Below are positions 8,077-15,888 of a stretch of 31,464 bases of DNA, one piece after another. A program made the position numbers and the translations under genes. How positions within the stretch are numbered: position 1 is the first letter of the stretch; every line of letters starts with the position of its first letter. The DNA comes from JALUZX01 sp964561605 (GTDB lineage: Bacteria > Planctomycetota > UBA1135 > JALUZX01): NCBI GenBank assembly GCA_964561605.1, contig CAZLQD010000021.1:1-31464 (forward strand), given 5' to 3'. Under the pieces are notes generated by a model. The model did not search any database. It saw only the letters and a program-made list of their open reading frames with translations, and was not told where the DNA came from.

Positions 8077-8093
8077 CGTCTCGAAACGAGACG
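8077..8093 (+). promoter_or_regulatory. Hairpin in the tyrS leader
   Basis: A perfect 7-bp stem (8077-8083 with 8087-8093) closed by an AAA loop lies about 18 nt before the tyrS ribosome site. It may affect translation or message stability. No T-box specifier loop could be supported. Confidence 0.4.
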
Positions 8094-8122
8094 TCCGCCC
8101 GGACCATCGAGGAGAGAAGGCC

Positions 8123-9367
8123 ATGGCCGATGTGTTGGAGACGTTGAAACGCCGGGGATTCCTCCAGCAGGTGACGGACGAGGAATCCCTTTCCCGCATC
8201 CTCGCCTCGGGCCCCACCACTTTCTACGTGGGGTTCGACGCCACTGCCCCAAGCCTCCACGCGGGGAGCCTGGTCCCCATCATGGCCATGGCCCACCTCC
8301 AGAAGGCGGGGCACAGGCCCATCGCCCTCCTGGGAACGGGAACCACTCTCATCGGAGACCCCAGCGGAAAGACCGAATCCAGGCCCCTCCTCTCGAAAGA
8401 AGAGATCGCCCGCAACAAGGAGGGGATCCGGCGGAACCTGGAACGCTTCCTGGTCCTCGATGGAGAGAAAGGCCTCCTCCTGGAGAACGGCGCCTGGCTC
8501 GAACCCCTGAACTACCTGGAGTTCCTGAGGGAGATCGGCCGGCACTTCAGCGTGAACCGGATGCTCGCCGCCGAGGCCTACAAGATCCGCATGGAGACGG
8601 GCCTCTCCTTCCTGGAGTTCAACTACCAGGTCCTCCAGGCCTACGATTTCCTGGTCCTCTACAAGGAATACGGCTGCAAGGTCCAGGCCGGAGGGGACGA
8701 TCAGTGGGGCAACATGGTGGCCGGCGTGGACCTGATCCGCCGGGTCATGGGGCCCGAGGCCAAGGCGGAGGCCATGACCTTCCCCCTGCTCACCACCGCC
8801 TCGGGTGCCAAGATGGGGAAGACCGAGAAGGGGGCCGTCTGGCTCTCGCCGGAACGCTTCTCCCCTTACGACTACTACCAGTTCTGGATCAACACCGACG
8901 ACAGGGACGTGAAGCGGTTCCTCCTGCTCTTCACCTTCCTTCCCGAGGAAGAGGTGGAAGAACTGGCCTCCCTCCAGGGAGCGGAGATCCGCAAGGCCAA
9001 GGAGGTCCTGGCCTTCGAGGCAACGAGGCTCCTCCACGGCGAGGAGGAGGCCCAAAAGGCCAGGGAGGCGTCGCGGGCCCTCTTCGGGGGAGGAGGGAAG
9101 GACACCTCCCGGGTCCCGACCTGCACTTTGGATCCGAAGGAGGCCCAAGGTGAGATGGACATTCTCACCCTCTTCGTCCGGGCCGGGCTCTGCAAGTCCA
9201 AGAGCGAAGCCAGGAGACTCGTCCTCCAGGGCGGGGCCTACGTGGAAGGGGAAAGGGTGACCGACTTGGAGTTCCTGGTGGACCTCTCCAAGCTGGACTC
9301 CCAGAATGGAATCCTCCTTCGGGCGGGGAAGAAGAAATACTGCCGCATCCTGGCCGCAGGGGGGTGA
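8123..9367 (+). CDS. tyrS: Tyrosyl-tRNA synthetase
   Basis: Class I aminoacyl-tRNA synthetase that charges tRNA-Tyr. The 414 residues match bacterial TyrRS length. The catalytic Rossmann domain begins YVGFDATAPSLHAGSLVP (35-52), with HAGS at 46-49 in the HIGH position. The tyrosine-binding core is recognisable in FLEFNYQVLQAYDF and VQAGGDDQWGNM (187-198). The KMSKS loop is KMGKT at 230-234, the short form common in TyrRS. A C-terminal S4-like RNA-binding domain (from about 345, LCKSKSEARRLVLQGGAYV) is present. Start ATG 8123 has GGAGAGAAGG just upstream; the frame is open further upstream but without homology. It is preceded by the long unexplained gap and followed after 52 bp by the HDOD gene, so co-transcription is likely. 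Confidence 0.95.
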   Translation: MADVLETLKRRGFLQQVTDEESLSRILASGPTTFYVGFDATAPSLHAGSLVPIMAMAHLQKAGHRPIALLGTGTTLIGDPSGKTESRPLLSKEEIARNKEGIRRNLERFLVLDGEKGLLLENGAWLEPLNYLEFLREIGRHFSVNRMLAAEAYKIRMETGLSFLEFNYQVLQAYDFLVLYKEYGCKVQAGGDDQWGNMVAGVDLIRRVMGPEAKAEAMTFPLLTTASGAKMGKTEKGAVWLSPERFSPYDYYQFWINTDDRDVKRFLLLFTFLPEEEVEELASLQGAEIRKAKEVLAFEATRLLHGEEEAQKAREASRALFGGGGKDTSRVPTCTLDPKEAQGEMDILTLFVRAGLCKSKSEARRLVLQGGAYVEGERVTDLEFLVDLSKLDSQNGILLRAGKKKYCRILAAGG

Positions 9368-9419
9368 AACCTTCAATCCCAAGGGACTTTCCTTCCGAAG
9401 AACGAGGAAAAGGAAGCCC

Positions 9420-10310
9420 ATGGGACGAACCGAACGCGGGAGCGACGCCAGGAAGGAACTCGCCGGTTGGGTCAGGGCCGCATCGGCCCTTCCCGCCCAC
9501 CCCCTCCTCCTCCTCCTGGCCACAGAGGTGATCCAGACCCCCGACGCGGGAGCCAAGGACCTGGAGAAGATCCTGGCCCTGGACCCGGCGGTGGCCATGA
9601 AGATCCTCCGTCTCTCCGCCTCGGCTGCCTATGGAGGCGAAGCGGCGGACACCTTGCTCCTGGCCCTCATGCGGGTGGGTTTCCGGGCCATCGAAGACGT
9701 CCTCAAGGTCTTCACCAAGTTGCAGAAGCAGGGGACCTTCTCCCCTAAGGCCCGGAAGGTCTACGAAGACCTGTGGGAACACAGCGTCCTCACCTCCCTG
9801 GCGGCCCGGGAGATCCTGCGCCGCACGGGGGTGACCTCCCAGGAGACCCTGGAGAGGGCCAGGCTTGCAGGCCTCCTCCACGACATAGGCCGCCTCCTCC
9901 TCCTGGCGGGAGACCCGGAGGAACACGAACTGGTGATCCACGGGTCCATCAACGGCCACCTGGGAAGCCCCGCCAGGGAGATCCGGGTCTTCGGTTTCGA
10001 CCACCAGGAACTGGGAAGGGCCGCAGGAGAGGTCTGGAACCTGGGAGAGGAGATGACCCTGGTCCTCTCGGCCCATCACAAGGAGTACCTTCCCTCCAAG
10101 GAGAACACTCTCCCCCACTTGATCCACCTGGCCGACTGGGTGGCCGTGAAGATCCAGGACGAGTGGCAACCGGACCTGGAGGACCCGGACCGGAATTCCA
10201 TCAGGGCCCTGAGGCTCCCACCCAGGGAATTGCGCCTCACCATCAACGCCGTCCGCCACGAGTGGAAGGGGATCCGGGAATACCTGGAGGAATCCTCCCC
10301 CCTTTCCTAG
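9420..10310 (+). CDS. HDOD-domain signalling protein
   Basis: A 296-residue protein of the HDOD family, HD-like proteins that act in bacterial signal transduction, often near chemotaxis, twitching or stress circuits, usually without proven enzyme activity. The pattern IQTPDAGAKDLEKILALDPAVAMKILRLSASAAYG (39-72) is the typical HDOD entry helix set. The helices LLALMRVGFRAIEDVL and LWEHSVLTSLAAREI (His121) follow. Unlike many HDOD proteins it keeps a full HDIG-like motif, GLLHDIGRLLL at 151-161, and an AHHKEY segment, so metal binding and phosphodiesterase activity are possible. Start ATG 9420 follows AGGAAAAGGAAG. It ends convergent with the GH16 gene, with 85 bp between stops and no obvious terminator. 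The target process is not visible from context. Confidence 0.82.
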   Translation: MGRTERGSDARKELAGWVRAASALPAHPLLLLLATEVIQTPDAGAKDLEKILALDPAVAMKILRLSASAAYGGEAADTLLLALMRVGFRAIEDVLKVFTKLQKQGTFSPKARKVYEDLWEHSVLTSLAAREILRRTGVTSQETLERARLAGLLHDIGRLLLLAGDPEEHELVIHGSINGHLGSPAREIRVFGFDHQELGRAAGEVWNLGEEMTLVLSAHHKEYLPSKENTLPHLIHLADWVAVKIQDEWQPDLEDPDRNSIRALRLPPRELRLTINAVRHEWKGIREYLEESSPLS

Positions 10311-10395
10311 ACGAGTCTCCCCCCGGCGCCGCCCCCCCTTCTCGGGACGGACACGTTCCGTTCCCGCCGGCCCCGTCCCCTCCCTCGAAGCCGCT

Positions 10396-11682
10396 CTATT
10401 TCAACGTCACCGTAACCGGGCCGCCCGGGGGCCCCAGGGCCGAGCCGTTGGCCTGGAAAAGGAGAGGGCAGAAATGGAAGCGAATCCCCGCGAAGTAGGC
10501 GGCCGACCCCGGGGGAACGCGGAAGACCGGCCTTGCCGAACCGGCCGAATCCAGGATTCCCAGGAATCCGCCGAAGGTGGGCGTATTGGCCAGGGAGAGG
10601 AGAAGGGGGCTCATGGAGAGATCGAATTCCAGGGGTAGGGTGAACGTTCCCAGGGGAAAGCCCTTGTCCAGGTCCTTCAGGGATGCCAGGACCAGATAGG
10701 GCGTCCCCCGCCGGACGGCACCCCCCTGAAGGTCCAGGAGGGCCGAACCGCCCGTCCTCGAGGAGACCTCGCTCACGGACGACCGGAAATAGAGGGGAGA
10801 AAAGACCACCCAGTCGGCCAGGAAGTCCGTCCGCTTCGAGGGGGCCTGCCCGCACCAGCCCAAGAGGTCCGTCCAGTTGCACAACCTGAGGGTGGCGGGC
10901 TTGGCGTTGGAGGCCGAAGGGAAGGTGAGCCCTCCCTTCCAGGGCGGAACGTTGATCCTCCCCTGGGCCCCGTTCTTCACCACCGCCACGACGACACCGT
11001 CCACGACGAACTCCACCCGGCCGGGATACCAGTCGAAACCGTATACGTGGAAGGCCTTGGAAGGATCCCATGGCAAGGGCACGACCTGGTGGAAGGAGAG
11101 CCGGTTCCCCGGGTGGAAAGTGTAGTCGTGGATCACGATCTCGAATTGCCAGGTGGAATTCTTGTTCAGCGAGGGGTCCTTCCACCCCTGCATGACGCTC
11201 AGGAACTCCATGTCGATCTCCACCTGGGGAGAGATCACGTAGAACCCGTTGCATACCCCGGGGGAATTCATCCCCTTCCAGGTGCTCGGCGAAGCCTTGA
11301 GGGAGGCCCTGAAGGACCCGAAGATCCTGGGAACCTTGTGGATGATCTCCGCCCCCCCGGCGGCCTTGCCCGGCCCGGAAGGGGGAGTGACCGAGAGGAT
11401 CACCTTGCTCTGGCCCCCCGAGAGGTCCGTATCCACGTTCTCCGCCAGGTAGTCCACCGTGGGCCAGCCCGACCCTCTTGCCCAGATGACCTTGTCCCAG
11501 GCCCCGTTGGGGGAGGTGGCTCCCAGGACGGGCGTGGCCTTGGGCTTCACCACACCCGGCTTGTCGTGCCAGGAATAGGAGAAGGTGTCGAAGAAGGGCG
11601 AACTCTGGGCGTAGACTCCCCGCGCCGGGAACCCTCCGGCCAGGAGGAGGAAGAAGAAGAGTATCGAGGAATGGGGTCGCAT
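10396..11682 (-). CDS. Secreted GH16-family glycoside hydrolase with C-terminal beta-domain
   Basis: Predicted exported endo-acting enzyme on a beta-linked polysaccharide (family 16 covers laminarinases, lichenases, agarases and carrageenases). Signal peptide MRPHSSILFFFLLLAGGFPARGVYA is followed by QSS at 26-28. The catalytic E-x-D-x-E motif is intact: VEIDMEF at 154-160, with Glu155 nucleophile, Asp157 and Glu159 acid/base. The sandwich fold is supported by FHVYGFDWYPGRVEFVVDGV, the normal GH16 segment after the active site. About 110 C-terminal residues (GGSALLDLQGGAVRRGTPY to the end) form a separate beta-rich domain of a style I associate with planctomycete secreted proteins, perhaps an attachment or sorting domain. 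Start ATG 11682 gives the clean signal peptide; a TTG at 11757 would extend it. It lies 71 bp downstream of gspK. Polysaccharide specificity is unknown. Confidence 0.82.
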   Translation of the reverse strand: MRPHSSILFFFLLLAGGFPARGVYAQSSPFFDTFSYSWHDKPGVVKPKATPVLGATSPNGAWDKVIWARGSGWPTVDYLAENVDTDLSGGQSKVILSVTPPSGPGKAAGGAEIIHKVPRIFGSFRASLKASPSTWKGMNSPGVCNGFYVISPQVEIDMEFLSVMQGWKDPSLNKNSTWQFEIVIHDYTFHPGNRLSFHQVVPLPWDPSKAFHVYGFDWYPGRVEFVVDGVVVAVVKNGAQGRINVPPWKGGLTFPSASNAKPATLRLCNWTDLLGWCGQAPSKRTDFLADWVVFSPLYFRSSVSEVSSRTGGSALLDLQGGAVRRGTPYLVLASLKDLDKGFPLGTFTLPLEFDLSMSPLLLSLANTPTFGGFLGILDSAGSARPVFRVPPGSAAYFAGIRFHFCPLLFQANGSALGPPGGPVTVTLK

Positions 11683-11690
11683 GGGAAACA

Positions 11691-11696
11691 AGGATA
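11691..11696 (-). promoter_or_regulatory. Candidate -10 box before the GH16 start
   Basis: On the minus strand TATCCT ends 8 nt before the ATG at 11682, and no ribosome site precedes that ATG. This arrangement would give a leaderless or nearly leaderless message. No -35 is evident, so confidence is low. Confidence 0.3.
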
Positions 11697-11753
11697 CCAC
11701 GGGCCGTAGGATCCACGAGGCCCACACCGGGGGAGGGGGTGGAATGCCCCGTT

Positions 11754-13400
11754 TCAACGGCTGGAAGGTCTCCAGTTGAGACGTTCTTCCTGGGGCACGT
11801 AGAACTCGAAGCGGAAGGGGTTCCAGTAGAGATCCTGGGCGGCCAGGTCCCCGAACTCCCCGTTGAAATCCATACTCTGCATCCGTTCCTGTTCAAGCTC
11901 GGGGAAATCCGGGTAGTCCACCACCAACTCTTCACCCCTCTCCTCCAGGGGAAGGATCACCTGGACCAGGGCATCCTCGTCCCCCGAGGCCTCCTCCCGG
12001 CGTACCACGCAACGGGCCCGCCGGACGTAGACCACGTGTTTCTCCTCATTGATCCTGACCGTGGCGGCCAGGTGGATGGTGAATACGTCGGACTTGGTGG
12101 TAAGGAGGCTCAGGAACTTCTTCTTCGCCCCCTCGTCGGGCCAGTTCTTGAATTCGTCCACCTTGTCCAGGTCGTCCAGGGTGGCGAAGGCCCTGGTCTC
12201 CGTCCGGGTCGTCCCCAGGAGCTCCTCCTCCAGGGAGGTCTGGGAATCCATGCCCCCCTGGGCCGCCCCCTGGGCGGCGGCCTTCTCCTCGGGAGGGACG
12301 ATCTCGTTCCGGTATTCCAGGATGGCCTCCACCACCTGGGCCGGAAGGACTCCGTCTGGAAGAAGACAACGCAGGACCGCCCTGGGGGCGGTGTTGACGT
12401 TGATCCGGATCCCTACGCCGACGGGCTCTTCTTCCCCCTTCTTCTCCTGGCCCGCACCCTGTTGGGCGGCTCCCTCCTTGGACTGCTGCCCCCCAGCCTT
12501 CGCACCCGTCCCGGCCCGGCCCTTCTTGTTCGGCCCCGAGACGGACTGGATCCTCCCCTGGAGCCCCTCTGGCTGGGGAAGGGCCGGATAGTACTGGGAA
12601 GTCCAGACGGTGAGCACCGAGGAGAGCCCCGGGTAGAACTGGTCGCCCCGGATCTGGTCGTAGAGGAGATTCTCCGTGACGTGGGGAAGGACCAAGAGTT
12701 CGTCCAGGCTCTTGGGGAGCTTGGTCTGGTCCCCCTCCTTGTCGGAGAGCTGCTCGGGCCGGCCGAACTCCTCGGGCCGGGTCAAACCCTGCATGTAGTC
12801 CTTGATCTCCGAGGCGATCATCTCGGCGTCGGAGATGCCCAGGTCCCAGTCGGTGTTCTCCCGGAAGAGGTCCAGGAGGCGGACCAGCCGTTCCATCGAT
12901 TCACGGGCGAACTCCTCGTCGGGCGAGAGGATGGAGAGAAGATTGAACTTCCGGTTCTCGTCCACCACGTAGGCGTAGACGGAGATCTCCTTGTCCACGT
13001 AGGTTTCGGGGTGGACCCAGGCGTCGTTCTTGGAGTCACTGGGCGGTGTCTTCTCTCCACCGGCTCCTCCCGCACCGGCGGGACCTCCGGCCTCCCCACC
13101 CTGGGTCGAGGCGGGAGCGCCACCGGCCCCGGGGAGCGCCCCCCCGGCCCCGCCGGGCAACCCGGGAGCCCCGGCCCCGCCTTCCCCCTGGCCCATGTCG
13201 TCCTTCAAGGCCTGGATGGCCCCTTCCAGGGCCCGCTCCATGGCCAGGTCCATCCGGGCCAGCATGGCCTCGTTGCGGGAGGAGAAGTCTTCCAGGCGGG
13301 AGGTGTAGACCACCTGTGTCGTGACCACGTAGAGGATCACGATGATGAGGAGCACCAGAACGAGGGCGATGCCCCTCTCGCCTCCGGAATCTCTTCTCAC
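11754..13400 (-). CDS. gspK: GspK-like minor pseudopilin of a type II secretion-like system
   Basis: GspK sits at the tip of the type II secretion pseudopilus in the periplasm. The protein (548 residues) begins VRRDSGGERG then IALVLVLLIIVILYVV, a class III prepilin signal with cleavage after Gly10. The absence of Glu at position 5 of the mature helix is normal for GspK. YAYVVDENRKFNLLSIL and the later INVNTAPRAVLRCLLP are family hallmarks (the second is the helix-hairpin-like SAM segment). Two low-complexity inserts stand out: a Gly/Ala/Pro-rich stretch at about 70-117 and a Gly/Gln/Lys-rich stretch at about 285-330. GspK is usually near 300-350 residues, so this one is clearly enlarged. The start is GTG 13400 with GGAGG 7 nt upstream. 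It follows the secretin gene by 71 bp. No GspE, F or G genes are in the window. Confidence 0.85.
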   Translation of the reverse strand: MRRDSGGERGIALVLVLLIIVILYVVTTQVVYTSRLEDFSSRNEAMLARMDLAMERALEGAIQALKDDMGQGEGGAGAPGLPGGAGGALPGAGGAPASTQGGEAGGPAGAGGAGGEKTPPSDSKNDAWVHPETYVDKEISVYAYVVDENRKFNLLSILSPDEEFARESMERLVRLLDLFRENTDWDLGISDAEMIASEIKDYMQGLTRPEEFGRPEQLSDKEGDQTKLPKSLDELLVLPHVTENLLYDQIRGDQFYPGLSSVLTVWTSQYYPALPQPEGLQGRIQSVSGPNKKGRAGTGAKAGGQQSKEGAAQQGAGQEKKGEEEPVGVGIRINVNTAPRAVLRCLLPDGVLPAQVVEAILEYRNEIVPPEEKAAAQGAAQGGMDSQTSLEEELLGTTRTETRAFATLDDLDKVDEFKNWPDEGAKKKFLSLLTTKSDVFTIHLAATVRINEEKHVVYVRRARCVVRREEASGDEDALVQVILPLEERGEELVVDYPDFPELEQERMQSMDFNGEFGDLAAQDLYWNPFRFEFYVPQEERLNWRPSSR

Positions 13401-13471
13401 TGCGGCGCCTCCATGCCCGAGCCTTCGCGTTTCCCTGCGTTGGACGGGGCCTGCAGCCGATTTCGTCCCAC

Positions 13472-14989
13472 TCAGTAGGAAGATTCAAGCCCCCCCATGG
13501 GAATGAGCAGCTCCGAACCCTCCGCGTTGTGGCGACGCATGATGGTGGGGGTGATGAAGAAGATGACCTCGCTCTTGCGGGTCTCCTTGTAGGTGGACCG
13601 GAAGAGGAGGCCCAGGATGGGGATGTCCCCCAGGACGGGGACCTTCCGCTCCGTCTGGGCCTCGCTCTGGGTCAGGAGCCCGCCGATGGCCACGGTCTGC
13701 CCCTGGCGGACGTAGACGTCGGTCTGGGCCGTCCGCTTGGAGACCACCGGGGTCCGGATGGGATCGGTGTCCTCGTATCCCGTTATGGCGTCCACGCTCA
13801 CGTCCAACTGGAGCATGATCGTGTCCGTCCCCGAGATGGTGGGCCGGATGGTCATGGTCACCCCCACCCGCTTGAAGGTCACGTTCGTGGTGACGATCGT
13901 GTTCCCGCTGATGCGGGCCTGGGGATAAGGAATCTCCGAGTAGGTGGAGATCTGTGCCACGCCGCCGTTCCGGACGGCGATCCTGGGCTGGGAGATCACG
14001 TCGGAGTGGAGCTGGGTCTGGAGGACCTCCAGGATGGCCTGGAGTTCCCAGTTGTCGTGGATCCCGCCTATCGTGAAGAGCCCCTCGCTGGAGAGCTTGG
14101 AGGACTTGCCCAGGCCGGATTGATTGGGGAAGTTCCCCCCGAAACTCTGGAAGAACATGCTTCCCGGGTTCTTGAGCCTCCGGATCGTGGGGTTGGTCCC
14201 CACTTGGCGCACCCCGATGTCCAGGGTCTCCGTTGAGGACGTCTCGACGACCCGGACCTTTATGTCCACCTGGGGCACGTTGTTGAAGATGAGGTTGAAG
14301 GCCTGCTCGAAGGCCTCCAATCCGGCCGAATCGGAAGTGACGATGAGGAGTTCCGTCAAGGCCGAGGACTTGCCCGGGCCGCCGCCGAACTTCATGGGCC
14401 CCGAAGGGAAGAACTGGAGGGGCTCCTTGGCGAACTCGATCATGAGGGGGTGGTCCCCCATGATCCGGTGGAGAATATTCGGAGGGCCCTTCTTGGCGGG
14501 CTGGGGCGCAGCCATGGCCTTGATGATGGCCCCCATCCCGATGGGGACCGAGTAGAACTTGGTGATCATCCCCGTCTTCTTGTCGACGTGGATGTTCGAA
14601 CCGAATTTCAAGGTGGGAGATTCCTCTTCCTGGCCGGGAGGGACGGGAGGGGGAACGGGAGGAGGAGAGGGGGGCGGCGCCACCTGCTTGGGAGCCCCCT
14701 TGGCCGGGGGCTTTCCTGCGGGAGGCCCGGCCTTTCCCTTGGCCTTGGGAGGGGCCTTCTTCCCCCCCTGCTTGCCCTGGGGTTCCGCCGGGCTCCCGGG
14801 GGCCAGGTCCATGTCGCCCCAGTCCAGGATGCGTCCACCCGCAACCTGCACGTCCACCTGGGGTGGAGCGAGAGGGAAGACGCCGGGCGAGCGGACCGTG
14901 GTGACGCACGAAGACAGCCCCAAGAGACAACCCAGGAATCCCGGTATGAAAAGACCCCTCGCCTGATGCACGCCCAACCTCATGGCCAT
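13472..14989 (-). CDS. gspD: Secretin-family outer-membrane lipoprotein (GspD/PilQ-like)
   Basis: Forms the multimeric outer-membrane channel of type II secretion or a related machine. The 505 residues start with a lipoprotein signal whose lipobox LSSC gives Cys28. A Pro/Lys/Gly-rich linker (about 60-120) leads into one N-type domain (KFYSVPIGMGAIIKAM). Another (LTELLIVTSDSAGLEAFEQAFNLI) is followed by VPQVDIKVRVVETSS, the standard entry to the secretin core. The C-terminal core includes the VPVLGDIPILGLLF turn and KSEVIFFITPTIM, both diagnostic. The N-terminal half is shorter than in GspD (usually about 650 residues with four N-domains), and the self-lipidation suggests independence from a separate pilotin. 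Starts at 14989 or 14983 are both possible. No ribosome site is seen. It heads the gspK-GH16 gene run. Confidence 0.87.
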   Translation of the reverse strand: MAMRLGVHQARGLFIPGFLGCLLGLSSCVTTVRSPGVFPLAPPQVDVQVAGGRILDWGDMDLAPGSPAEPQGKQGGKKAPPKAKGKAGPPAGKPPAKGAPKQVAPPPSPPPVPPPVPPGQEEESPTLKFGSNIHVDKKTGMITKFYSVPIGMGAIIKAMAAPQPAKKGPPNILHRIMGDHPLMIEFAKEPLQFFPSGPMKFGGGPGKSSALTELLIVTSDSAGLEAFEQAFNLIFNNVPQVDIKVRVVETSSTETLDIGVRQVGTNPTIRRLKNPGSMFFQSFGGNFPNQSGLGKSSKLSSEGLFTIGGIHDNWELQAILEVLQTQLHSDVISQPRIAVRNGGVAQISTYSEIPYPQARISGNTIVTTNVTFKRVGVTMTIRPTISGTDTIMLQLDVSVDAITGYEDTDPIRTPVVSKRTAQTDVYVRQGQTVAIGGLLTQSEAQTERKVPVLGDIPILGLLFRSTYKETRKSEVIFFITPTIMRRHNAEGSELLIPMGGLESSY

Positions 14990-14992
14990 GGA

Positions 14993-14998
14993 ATTGTA
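14993..14998 (-). promoter_or_regulatory. Candidate -10 box for the secretin gene
   Basis: TACAAT (5 of 6) on the minus strand ends 3 nt before ATG 14989 and 9 nt before ATG 14983. It lies downstream of the terminator of the preceding gene, so a fresh promoter is needed here. The second ATG would fit a leaderless start. There is no clear -35. Confidence 0.4.
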
Positions 14999-15044
14999 GG
15001 AAAAAGGCCGCCGACTTTCCCCATCTCCTTGGAGATTCCTGAAG

Positions 15045-15071
15045 AAAAAAGGACGCGGCCTTCCCGCGTCC
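15045..15071 (-). terminator. Rho-independent terminator after the Skp-like gene
   Basis: A perfect 8-bp GC-rich stem (15051-15058 with 15064-15071, 5-nt loop) runs directly into six T on the minus strand (15050-15045). It separates the Skp-like gene from the secretin gene. Confidence 0.85.
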
Positions 15072-15123
15072 TCACCCTTTCCTTCGCCCTCCCGGGGCCC
15101 CCGCGGGCACCCCGGCTCCGGCA

Positions 15124-15513
15124 TCACCTTTTGACCAGCCGGATCAACTCCCTGGTGATGTCCACGGGAGCCACGGGAGGCTTTCCGAGGATGGCCCTCT
15201 TCATGACCACGCAGTCGTAGCCCCCGGCGAAGGCCGCCCGACGGACGGCGGCCTTGAACCGGGCCGTGGCCTTGGCGAGAAGGATGTCCTTCTCGGCAGG
15301 CCCCGGATGGTCCCGCTTGATCCGAACCACCTCGGGAATGGCGGACCATACCTTCTGGAAGTCCACCATGGCGGGCTTCTGGCAGACCTGGGGATTCCCG
15401 AAGAGGACTCCTTCGGGCCTCACCCAGGAGCCGTCCCCGTCCAGGCATTGACCTGCCAGGGGCCCCAGGAGGGCCCCTCCCAGAAGAACCAACGATCCCA
15501 ATACCCTTTTCAT
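15124..15513 (-). CDS. Small exported protein resembling a shortened Skp/OmpH chaperone
   Basis: Predicted periplasmic protein of 129 residues. Signal peptide MKRVLGSLVLLGGALLGPLAG is followed by QC. Skp proteins guide outer-membrane proteins through the periplasm. The resemblance lies in the start of the mature part (VDFQKVWSAIPEVVRIK, like Skp xVDxxxVF) and in the end (AGGYDCVVMKRAILGKPPVAPVDITRELIRLVKR), which parallels the Skp strand-plus-helix closing ANxxxIDLVVxxxxVxxxxxxxDITxxVxxxL. The long coiled-coil arms of Skp are missing: only about 35 residues (IKRDHPGPAEKDILLAKATARF) stand in their place. Two cysteines could form a disulfide. Start ATG 15513 has GGAAGGTG upstream. It sits between the giant regulator and the secretin, which would fit an assembly factor, but it has its own terminator. 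Family assignment is tentative. Confidence 0.5.
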   Translation of the reverse strand: MKRVLGSLVLLGGALLGPLAGQCLDGDGSWVRPEGVLFGNPQVCQKPAMVDFQKVWSAIPEVVRIKRDHPGPAEKDILLAKATARFKAAVRRAAFAGGYDCVVMKRAILGKPPVAPVDITRELIRLVKR

Positions 15514-15888
15514 CGCCGCACCTTCCATATCCGAACTCAGCCGTCCAAGGATCACCCCAACCTCAGGCCGAGTCTTCCATCTCCATCGTCCTGAATCCTT
15601 CTACGTCTGAACACCTGTCGGGAAACTCCACAGGCATCCCGACTTTCCAAGGTCTTGCAATCAGCAAAGACCGGGCCAAAGGGGAGGGGGGAAGGGAATT
15701 TTTCTTCCTTCCGCACCCGCCCCCCCTACATCTTGCGCCGGGCCTACGAAAACCTACCAAAACCTCACAGATCTCACCCCGGCGGGCCTCCTCCCGGAGG
15801 GAGTCCAATACGGGTGCTCCCGGGAGGATATCGGCCCCCACAAAGCTTTTCGGTCAATTGTCCAAAATGGTGACCAAAAAGAAAGGGC
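15514..15888. other. 375-bp spacer between the regulator and the Skp-like gene
   Basis: Composition is less coding-like than the surroundings. Inverted repeats include a perfect 7-bp stem (15617-15623 with 15637-15643). Just after the regulator stop there is GGTCA/TGACC on either side of a short A/T-rich core (15853-15874). A 92-codon minus-strand frame starting GTG at 15841 lacks a ribosome site and family likeness. No promoter could be assigned for the Skp-like gene, though one should be here. Confidence 0.4.

Larger units (their letters stand above)
7526..8122. other. 597-bp gap between the RNase H-like gene and tyrS, no clear gene
   Basis: Both flanking genes are on the plus strand, yet the gap holds a good minus-strand terminator (7684-7727). 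Upstream of it on the minus strand, an open frame of about 75 codons (ending at 7743) has mixed third positions unlike the strongly G/C-ending neighbours, so I do not call a protein. It could be an untranslated RNA or the remains of a gene. Further along are repeats of GGTTCC (7983-7996) and two runs of seven T separated by GGG (8001-8017). A tRNA, tmRNA or RNase P RNA signature was looked for and not seen. Confidence 0.5.

Noticed and set aside
7526..8122. T-box leader controlling tyrS
   Set aside because: GGTTCCGC near 7983 loosely resembles the T-box core and T-runs follow, but no stem I with a Tyr specifier codon, no AGTA/GGTG signature and no proper terminator/antiterminator pair could be built.
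15563..15841. 92-codon minus-strand gene in the spacer upstream of the Skp-like gene
   Set aside because: GTG start without a ribosome site, an unusual Gly/Arg/Cys-rich composition, poor codon bias and no family likeness.
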